Of a stretch of DNA of 37,916 nucleotides, positions 32,219 through 37,916 are shown one piece after another. The stretch comes from CALKUP01 sp964492735 (GTDB lineage: Bacteria; Patescibacteriota; Patescibacteriia; UBA9570; XYC2-FULL-38-9). Each line of letters opens with the position of its first letter. The first letter of the stretch is position 1. The position numbers and the translations under genes were made by a program. The DNA lies in contig CAZBLE010000009.1 of NCBI GenBank assembly GCA_964492735.1, positions 1 to 37,916 of the forward strand. The letters run 5' to 3'. The notes below the pieces were generated by a model. It saw only the letters and a list, made by a program, of their open reading frames with translations. It searched no databases and was not told where the DNA came from.

Positions 32219-32234
32219 CATTAGCCACCCATTT
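32219..32234 (+). repeat. Third copy of the tRNA-His 3' end
   Basis: CATTAGCCACCCATTT, identical to 20908-20923. The terminator directly after it is probably the tRNA-His gene's original one, marking the ancestral chromosome junction. Confidence 0.75.
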
Positions 32235-32239
32235 ATTTT

Positions 32240-32265
32240 AAGCCCCGTTTTTCGGGGCTTTTATG
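32240..32265 (+). terminator. Probable original tRNA-His terminator
   Basis: AAGCCCCG pairs with CGGGGCTT around a T5 loop, followed by TTAT, 6 nt after the third att copy. Confidence 0.75.
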
Positions 32266-32314
32266 TTACACCCCTAACGGGACGGTAAAACTTTTTTGTC
32301 GTAGCAGCTTACTG

Positions 32315-32320
32315 TATAAT
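32315..32320 (+). promoter_or_regulatory. -10 box of the EamA gene, leaderless
   Basis: Perfect TATAAT 6 nt before the ATG; no good -35. Confidence 0.5.
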
Positions 32321-32326
32321 AGAAAA

Positions 32327-33880
32327 ATGCTGAGCAAAAAAATACAAGGTAATTTAGCTGCCCTTATCACAGTAGCTATCTGGGGCTCAGCATTTGTTGG
32401 CATTGCAATTGGTTTGAAAGATTTTTCACCTGGCGCACTCGCACTGTTCAGATTTTTTATCGCCAGTGCCTGCCTCTGGACATTCCTCATCTTCACCAAG
32501 CAACATAGTTTGCCACAATTACGCGACATACCAATTTTATTCTTCCTTGGTCTAAGCGGAGTTACTATATATCATGTACTACTCAATCTTGGTGAGACAC
32601 ATACACATCCCGCAACAGCTAGTTTTATTATTTCAACTACGCCTCTATTCACTGCAATATTTGCTGCAGTCGTGCGCCAAGAAAAAAAACTCAGTATCTA
32701 TGAATGGCTCGGCTCTCTCATTGCACTCTTAGGCGTCGGCATCATTTCTTTTACAGGCAATTCTCACAGCACAAATTTTAATCTATATGCATTCAGCATT
32801 CTTGGTTCATCTATATTGGCTGGCATTTACTTTAGTGCTGGGAAAAAACTCATACAGCACTATGGAGCTGCTCGATTCACAACCTGGACATTTACACTTG
32901 GAACCATTCCCCTTTTAATCTTTGCTCCACAACTCATCCAGCAAGCGCTCTTAGCTTCACCTCAAACGATTGGAGCTGCGGTATACATAGGCATGTTTCC
33001 TGCTGCTGTTGCTTACACCATCTGGTTCTTCGCTGTCGATAACATTGGGTCAGCAAAAACAAGTTTATACATGTACCTCGTACCCATTACTGCTATTGCG
33101 TCAACGTGGATTTTCTTAAAAACCCTTCCCAGCTTTACGACCGTACTTGGAGGAATCATTATTATTTGTGGCTTATTGCTCACGCGAAAGAAAATAATGG
33201 GATCATTCAAACTCCCTTATGATGAGGAGTTTTGTTATACTCATTTTATGAACTCTCAATCCTCAAATGAAATTATATTTCACGGCCACACTTTCTATAC
33301 AGATGAACGCGTTTATGAACCAACTGTAGAAACCGAAACTCTACTGCAGAATGTTATTGAGTACTTAGAAAAAAATCCTTGTCCAAGCGATTCGTATATT
33401 TTAGATGTTGGCACAGGGTCTGGTGCGCTCGCTCTTTCACTTGGTATTACATTCCCAGAATTAAAAGTCATGGGCACTGACATCTCAAATGATGCATTGC
33501 AAGTCGCTGAAATAAATAAACAAAAGTTACATGTCTCAAATGTATCTTTCCTTCACTCAGACATGCTTGAGTCAATTCATGAAGAACCTTTTTGTATTAT
33601 CGCTGATTTACCGTGGGGCTCACCCGATCAACTTCTTGGTTCCAATACAAAGAAAGACCTTGCACAAGAACCTGCCATCTCTCTCTTTCCTGCAACTGGC
33701 GGTCCAATGGACAGTTACAAAGAACTTGTAAAACAAATTCGAGAAAAAGTCTGGAAGACAAAACTATTTATTGAAACAGGAATCATGAACGAAGAATTTG
33801 TGAAAAAGGAATTACAAAATGACGTCGATGTTCAATACATTTCATACGAAAAATACTCTGTCACAGTAATCACATTCTAA
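32327..33880 (+). CDS. EamA/DMT transporter fused in frame to a class I methyltransferase
   Basis: 517 residues in one frame. Residues 1-295 form a ten-helix EamA drug/metabolite transporter (ALITVAIWGSAFVGIAIGL, second repeat from ILGSSILAGIYFSAG, ending GGIIIICGLLLTRKK). From Met308 it is a HemK-like SAM methyltransferase: ILDVGTGSGALALSLG (358-373), MGTDISNDALQ, and DLPWGSP (427-433) in place of NPPY. No stop separates them, but a TATACT box (33236-33241) lies 6 nt before Met308, the spacing seen for leaderless genes in this window. So two proteins may be made, one a fusion and one a free methyltransferase from 33248. Confidence 0.85.
   Translation: MLSKKIQGNLAALITVAIWGSAFVGIAIGLKDFSPGALALFRFFIASACLWTFLIFTKQHSLPQLRDIPILFFLGLSGVTIYHVLLNLGETHTHPATASFIISTTPLFTAIFAAVVRQEKKLSIYEWLGSLIALLGVGIISFTGNSHSTNFNLYAFSILGSSILAGIYFSAGKKLIQHYGAARFTTWTFTLGTIPLLIFAPQLIQQALLASPQTIGAAVYIGMFPAAVAYTIWFFAVDNIGSAKTSLYMYLVPITAIASTWIFLKTLPSFTTVLGGIIIICGLLLTRKKIMGSFKLPYDEEFCYTHFMNSQSSNEIIFHGHTFYTDERVYEPTVETETLLQNVIEYLEKNPCPSDSYILDVGTGSGALALSLGITFPELKVMGTDISNDALQVAEINKQKLHVSNVSFLHSDMLESIHEEPFCIIADLPWGSPDQLLGSNTKKDLAQEPAISLFPATGGPMDSYKELVKQIREKVWKTKLFIETGIMNEEFVKKELQNDVDVQYISYEKYSVTVITF
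33236..33241 (+). promoter_or_regulatory. Internal -10 box for a free methyltransferase
   Basis: TATACT inside the fusion gene, 6 nt before the ATG of Met308. No convincing -35. Confidence 0.4.
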
Positions 33881-33915
33881 AGAGCGGCCATCCAAAACTA
33901 GCCCACAAGCTGAAA

Positions 33916-34293
33916 TCAATGAGTGTGGTCTGGTGTAAAAAATGTTATTTCAAACCCTTCGGGGTCAGCTATGCAAAACGACGTGTCTCCCCAATCATTT
34001 TTCCGTATCGGGAAAATAACACTTTCATCATCCTTAAACTTTTCCCATACTGCATGCACATTGGAAACCCGCAAAGAAATATCATTGCTATAGGTAGCCG
34101 CATCACTTTGATGTGCGCCGGATAAAAGCTCAATAATGCCGCTCCCCGTATCAAACATTACACCCCGATGAGCAGGGTCATCATTCCATTCTGTACGTAC
34201 GGAAAATCCAAGTGTGTCAGCATAAAATGCACGGACACGGTCAAAATGCTTTGGATATAATTTTAAACGAAATTCTAAAACGTCAATTTTCAT
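33916..34293 (-). CDS. VOC (glyoxalase/bleomycin resistance-like) protein
   Basis: 125 residues with the paired beta-alpha-beta-beta-beta modules of the vicinal oxygen chelate fold: FRLKLYPKHFDRVRAFYADTLGF, then RGVMFDTGSGIIELL, and FCIADPEGFEITFFTPDH at the end. Metal ligands are plausible (E near IIELL, E in GFEITFF), but the substrate is unknown. Confidence 0.85.
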   Translation of the reverse strand: MKIDVLEFRLKLYPKHFDRVRAFYADTLGFSVRTEWNDDPAHRGVMFDTGSGIIELLSGAHQSDAATYSNDISLRVSNVHAVWEKFKDDESVIFPIRKNDWGDTSFCIADPEGFEITFFTPDHTH

Positions 34294-34345
34294 AAAGGAA
34301 GTCTACAGGTTCTTACTTTGTCCAGCAACTGATCCATTAATTTAA

Positions 34346-34369
34346 AGCCTCGTTTTTCGGGGTTTTTGT
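34346..34369. terminator. Terminator resembling the tRNA-His one
   Basis: AAGCCTCG-TTTTT-CGGGGTTTT; it and its upstream AT-rich flank look like a degraded copy of 32228-32265. Confidence 0.5.
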
Positions 34370-34445
34370 AACGTGTTGGATTCAAGAAGAAAAGAATGTT
34401 ATCTTCATAAGAAGAGAAGAACTTACTGATCTTATTGTAACTACA

Positions 34446-35315
34446 ATGAATTATAAAACTCTCAGTAATGGATTCTCCTTACCTGATATCGGCCTTGGTA
34501 CAGGTGGGGATCAAAGCAAAGTTTCTTCTAATATCGAAATATGGAAACAATCGATAAAGGATGCTATTGAAATTGGATATGTTCATATCGACTGCGCTGC
34601 AATGTACTCAAACGGAAAGGCTGAAGAAGTACTTGGCGATGTGATAAAACAATTTGATCGCTCGAAGCTTATTATATCAACAAAGGTCTCACCTCAAAAT
34701 TTAACCTACTCGGATTTTATTTCATCCGTAAAAGAAAGTCTCAAAAAACTGCAAATTGATTATGTAGATTTACTCTATATCCATGCTCCAAATCCAGATA
34801 TTTCACTTGAAGAAACAATGCGAGCTATGAATGATTGCATTGATGAAGGACTAGTAAAACATCCTGCGGTCAGTAACTTTAACCTCTCTTTATTGAAACG
34901 AGCTCAGACATTAAGCAAATATCCAATCGTGGCAAATCAAATTGAATATAATCTGGCAACGCGAGAAATCAGTCATTGTGAAGGATGTGATCATCAAGAG
35001 TCGGAAATTGTGCCCTATTGTCAAGAAAACAATATCCTTGTCGTTGCATATCGTCCAGTAGACCGAGGTTCAATTCTCAAACCAAATGAGCTGTTAACTA
35101 CGCTCAGTAAAAAATACAACAAAACTGTTGCTCAAATAGCACTGAATTGGTTAATTTCCCAAAAAAATATCGTTGTAATTCCCCGCTCTGATTCACGTGA
35201 ACATCTTAAAGAAAACTACAATGCAAGTGGTTGGTGTATGACTGATGACGATATTGAGCGCCTGAGAACATCATATCCCTTGCGTGACATAATTCCTTAT
35301 AGCTATTTACCTTAG
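34446..35315 (+). CDS. Aldo/keto reductase
   Basis: NAD(P)H-dependent TIM-barrel oxidoreductase of 289 residues. The catalytic tetrad is visible: D49 and Y54 in HIDCAAMYSNGKAEEVLGD, K80 in ISTKVS, H113 in LLYIHAPNP. The cofactor end has VVIPRSDSREHLKENY. A CEGCDHQ insert near 180 holds two Cys residues and is unusual. The carbonyl substrate is unknown. Confidence 0.92.
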   Translation: MNYKTLSNGFSLPDIGLGTGGDQSKVSSNIEIWKQSIKDAIEIGYVHIDCAAMYSNGKAEEVLGDVIKQFDRSKLIISTKVSPQNLTYSDFISSVKESLKKLQIDYVDLLYIHAPNPDISLEETMRAMNDCIDEGLVKHPAVSNFNLSLLKRAQTLSKYPIVANQIEYNLATREISHCEGCDHQESEIVPYCQENNILVVAYRPVDRGSILKPNELLTTLSKKYNKTVAQIALNWLISQKNIVVIPRSDSREHLKENYNASGWCMTDDDIERLRTSYPLRDIIPYSYLP

Positions 35316-35379
35316 GCAAGATGTGTCTGTAAATTCACCCGAACCTGATCCAATAACCGACCCCATAAAATATTTATAG

Positions 35380-35410
35380 AAAAAGACTCTGTATTTGCAG
35401 AGTTTTTTTG
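35380..35410 (+). terminator. Terminator after the aldo/keto reductase
   Basis: GACTCTG pairs imperfectly with GCAGAGT, followed by T7. Confidence 0.65.
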
Positions 35411-35446
35411 ATTTTAACAATAAACCTTACCTGCTATACTGTAGAC

Positions 35447-36256
35447 ATGACTGACTTAAAATCATTTTTGGAATTTCTACAAAAATACAAACGTGAATTA
35501 GTACGTACACTCTTTACAATCAGTACTATCTGCATACTTTTAACCCTTGGCATAGCAGGCCTGCGTTATTACCCGTATCTGTTCACATTCACTGAATTAC
35601 CTAAAACTACTGTAACTGAAACGAACATTAGCGCTGATCCTATCAATGTACTATTTATTGGTAGCGCCGATCAAATTACAGATGCATTTCATAATGCCGG
35701 GTGGATTATTCCTGACCCAATCACAACAGCAACATCAATTAAGATTGCGACTGCAAGTTTAGCGCATACAAGTTACCCAACCGCACCAATGAGTAACTTG
35801 TATGTATTTCATCGGGCACAAGACTTGGCATTTGAAAAACCAACGAATGATGCTCAACAACGGGACCATATTCGCTTATGGCATACGGACACAGTACAAA
35901 ATAACCAACAAGTCTGGGTGGCTCAAACCTCCTTTGACAATGGCATCGAGTTAAGCGGTAATGATCACCATGCCACTCATCACATCTCTCCTTTGGTTGA
36001 TGTGCAGCGCAATCGAGTTGGAAAAGATTTATTCAAAACAAAGCAAACTACACAGATTATACATCTTCCTTTTAATCATCCAATCTTTTTTGGAAAAAAT
36101 GGTGGCGGTGATTATTATGTAAGCGACGGGGATATACTTCTAATAAACTTCACAAATGAAGCCATAGCGTTACAAGACAATACTATTATATATAAGATAA
36201 AAAATGCATTATTCGAATGTATACAATGGACTCTAGGAGCACTGATTAAGGGGTAG
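35447..36256 (+). CDS. LssY C-terminal-like membrane-anchored protein
   Basis: About 269 residues from the ATG at 35447, where a TATACT box (35435-35440) lies 6 nt upstream. One transmembrane helix (about 20-40) precedes a domain like LssY_C: DPINVLFIGSADQITDAFHNAGWIIPD, APMSNLYVFHRAQDLAFEKP, RDHIRLWHTD. The role of the family is not known. An in-frame earlier start at 35408 falls upstream of the -10 box. Confidence 0.78.
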   Translation: MTDLKSFLEFLQKYKRELVRTLFTISTICILLTLGIAGLRYYPYLFTFTELPKTTVTETNISADPINVLFIGSADQITDAFHNAGWIIPDPITTATSIKIATASLAHTSYPTAPMSNLYVFHRAQDLAFEKPTNDAQQRDHIRLWHTDTVQNNQQVWVAQTSFDNGIELSGNDHHATHHISPLVDVQRNRVGKDLFKTKQTTQIIHLPFNHPIFFGKNGGGDYYVSDGDILLINFTNEAIALQDNTIIYKIKNALFECIQWTLGALIKG

Positions 36257-36390
36257 AAAGAACCAAAACTTATACACTAAAAACATTTGAATTTGATTAT
36301 GAAAATAAGGAGACGTGGGAAGAAGCAGTGCAATACGGATTGCAGCTAGGCATCCCTTTGGAGCAGTTAGATTTTGTGATTAACGACTAA
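36253..36390 (+). pseudogene. Short open frame without a start codon
   Basis: Reads KTYTLKTFEFDYENKETWEEAV...LGIPLEQLDFVIND then stops; no ATG and no Shine-Dalgarno. It looks like the 3' end of a small gene whose start is lost, or chance. Confidence 0.3.
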
Positions 36391-36487
36391 TGATATTCAA
36401 AAATCCAATAGCGCGGATCTTTTTTCTGTTATTCAAAGGTGGTATAGTGTAAATGAAAATATTCCTAATACATTTTACGAAAACTCT

Positions 36488-36724
36488 ATGAAAACAATGA
36501 CATGCAAACAACTCGGTGGACCATGCGACATGGCGTTTCACACCAACACCGCAGATGAAGCGATTAAAGCGCAAGACAAACACTTGAAAGAAATGTTTGC
36601 ACAAGGCGATGTTGCGCACGAGCCGGCGGCGAAAGCAATGAAAGGTCGTTGGAAAAATCCAATCGGCGGCATGAGATGGTACATGAAAGCCAAAAAAGAT
36701 TTTGCTGCGCTGTCTGAAGAATAA
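36488..36724 (+). CDS. DUF1059-like small protein
   Basis: 78 residues: MKTMTCKQLGGPCDMAFH, TADEAIKAQDKHLKEM, KGRWKNPIGGMRWY. The two Cys and the GGPCD motif match small conserved bacterial proteins of this type. Function unknown. It is 15 nt upstream of the DUF4256 gene and probably in the same operon. Confidence 0.8.
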   Translation: MKTMTCKQLGGPCDMAFHTNTADEAIKAQDKHLKEMFAQGDVAHEPAAKAMKGRWKNPIGGMRWYMKAKKDFAALSEE

Positions 36725-36739
36725 TTATTTTGTACACCT

Positions 36740-37300
36740 ATGGCAAAAAAATCTCTCTCTGCAAAACAACAAACCGCGTTACTCGACACATTACAACAAC
36801 GGTTTGAAAAACACATGAGCCGGCATAAAGGTGTGAAATGGGACACTATTGCAACACGTCTCGCAAAAAAACCAGCAGCGCTGTGGTCACTCTTTCAAAT
36901 GGAAGCAACTGGAGGTGAACCAGACGTTGTTCGCGTCAATAAAAAAACCGGCGAACTCCTCTTTGTTGACTGCGCCCCAGAAAGTCCGAAAGGTCGACGC
37001 AGTTTTTGTTTTGACCGCGCTTCCCTGAATTCTCGCAAAACATTTAAGCCAAAAAATAGCGCTCTCGATGCGGCCAAAGAAATGGGAATTACGATTCTCA
37101 CAGAAGAAGATTATCGCTTCTTGCAAACACTTGGTGAATTCGACACTAAAACATCCAGCTGGATTGCAACACCTGCGGAAATCCGCAAACGTGGCGGCGC
37201 TCTCTTTTGTGACCGGCGATATGACCGCGTCTTTACCTACCACAACGGCGCAGAATCATATTACGCTGCTCGTGGCTTTCGTGGCTTTCTGCGATTCTAG
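36740..37300 (+). CDS. DUF4256 family protein
   Basis: 186 residues matching the family closely: RFEKHMSRHKGVKWDTI, MEATGGEPDVV, FVDCAPESPKGRRSFCFDR, LGEFDTKTSSWIATP, YHNGAESYYAARGFRGFLRF. Soluble, with conserved Cys and His residues, function unknown. Confidence 0.9.
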   Translation: MAKKSLSAKQQTALLDTLQQRFEKHMSRHKGVKWDTIATRLAKKPAALWSLFQMEATGGEPDVVRVNKKTGELLFVDCAPESPKGRRSFCFDRASLNSRKTFKPKNSALDAAKEMGITILTEEDYRFLQTLGEFDTKTSSWIATPAEIRKRGGALFCDRRYDRVFTYHNGAESYYAARGFRGFLRF

Positions 37301-37328
37301 AGTCTAATCACACCTATTCATCAACTAT

Positions 37329-37889
37329 CTACTGTCCTGGCTGACGAATAAAGCCAGCGTCAAAAGCACTACGCATTGCCCTTCTGAAGGCATGGTTACC
37401 ACTAATTTTGGCTGTTATAGTGTAACCACCTCCAGCAGCCTCTTTCTGTCGAGCAGCATCTGCCTCCATCGCCTCATCAATCAAGCGACGTTGTTTTTCT
37501 GAAAGTTTTTTATACGCTGCATCAACTGCATTCCCAAAGCTATTACCAAACGCATTTGGGTCTGGTCTTGATGATTTTCTGACGTAGTCTGTATATGCCT
37601 GCGGCCAAGCGTCTGCAATATCATCAAATAAACGTAACATTTTTTTAGCGAAATCTGGACCTGCTTCATTTTCAAGCGCTTGAAAAATTGGAGTGTCCAT
37701 CAATGCGGTGTGAGACTCTGATATATCAAGACTCTCCTGAGCCTTCATGCGTGCTACAAAATCCAATAATTTCTGTTCTTTTTCATCTACGACAGTCTCA
37801 TTTTTCTTTGGAGACTCCTCAACTGGAGCCGGCGCTATTACCTTACCTTGAGCATAGACAATGGCCTGTACCCCATATACTAGACACAC
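37329..37889 (-). CDS. Hypothetical, possibly exported protein; start uncertain near window end
   Basis: 186 residues from a GTG at 37889 close to AAAGGAG. The N-terminus (VYGVQAIVYAQG) resembles the end of a signal peptide but lacks a basic start, so the real start may lie upstream with a frameshift or outside the window. The rest is acidic and helical (EQKLLDFVARMKAQESL, LSEKQRRLIDEAMEADAARQKEA). Family not recognised. Confidence 0.6.
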   Translation of the reverse strand: MCLVYGVQAIVYAQGKVIAPAPVEESPKKNETVVDEKEQKLLDFVARMKAQESLDISESHTALMDTPIFQALENEAGPDFAKKMLRLFDDIADAWPQAYTDYVRKSSRPDPNAFGNSFGNAVDAAYKKLSEKQRRLIDEAMEADAARQKEAAGGGYTITAKISGNHAFRRAMRSAFDAGFIRQPGQ

Positions 37890-37916
37890 ATTCTCCTTTG
37901 GATATCATTAAACGTA

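Noticed and set aside
20844..32234. A second variable repeat for the same TR
   Set aside because: I looked for other copies of the invariant RFLAVR-coding end and found only the TR and the single VR in the window.
1..37916. CRISPR array
   Set aside because: No regularly spaced direct repeats were seen; the only tandem-like repeats are the att copies and TR/VR.

Overview
The window looks like chromosomal DNA of a candidate-phyla-radiation bacterium (Patescibacteria, Parcubacteria-like). I infer this from the compact, moderately AT-rich housekeeping genes, tRNA genes that do not encode CCA, translated standard-code genes, many apparently leaderless starts (a TATAAT/TATACT-like box 6-12 nt before ATG), lineage-typical families, and a diversity-generating retroelement (DGR). 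No species can be named from the sequence alone.

Layout. 1-8919 carries leuS (minus, its 3' end off the left edge, with an alpha/beta-hydrolase domain inserted), a secreted LysM/M23 peptidase, an orphan receiver protein, rsmI, a YifB/ComM-type ATPase, lspA, a 0.55-kb stretch that looks like a structured RNA, and gmk. 8980-16366 carries pnp and rpsO, a GT2 glycosyltransferase, a NYN-domain protein, a Xer recombinase, the CCA-adding enzyme and a methyltransferase. 16392-20791 carries tRNA-Arg(UCU), a TrmB-like regulator, a small unknown gene, a TGS1-like methyltransferase followed by a second methyltransferase, and a YtcJ-like amidohydrolase.

20844-32234 is an integrated mobile element. Its left end is tRNA-His(GUG). 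The 17-bp tRNA 3' end is repeated at 32011-32027, inside the 3' end of a large serine recombinase gene, and a 16-bp version recurs at 32219-32234. The element carries a complete DGR: reverse transcriptase, Avd, a template repeat (TR) at 22404-22531, and a variable repeat (VR) at 22937-23064 forming the C-terminus of a target protein. TR and VR are both 128 nt and differ at 18 positions, every one an adenine in the coding-sense TR. The element also has a secreted SNase-FN3 nuclease, a membrane protein behind a possible RNA switch, a HEPN/MNT-like protein, a zinc-ribbon protein, and a gpII-like replication protein. In the excised circle the recombinase would gain a different C-terminal tail and a terminator now parked beside tRNA-His.

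32327-37916 is ordinary accessory chromosome: an EamA transporter fused in frame to a methyltransferase, a VOC protein, an aldo/keto reductase, an LssY-C-like membrane protein, DUF1059-like and DUF4256-like proteins, and an unknown exported or partial protein.

The strongest signals are the LeuRS-hydrolase chimera, the DGR on a tRNA-integrated element, the recombinase gene split by its own attachment site, an 8-C tract that breaks avd, a three-strand RNA switch candidate at 26007-26155, and a TGS1-like enzyme with the eukaryotic-type N-terminal signature.
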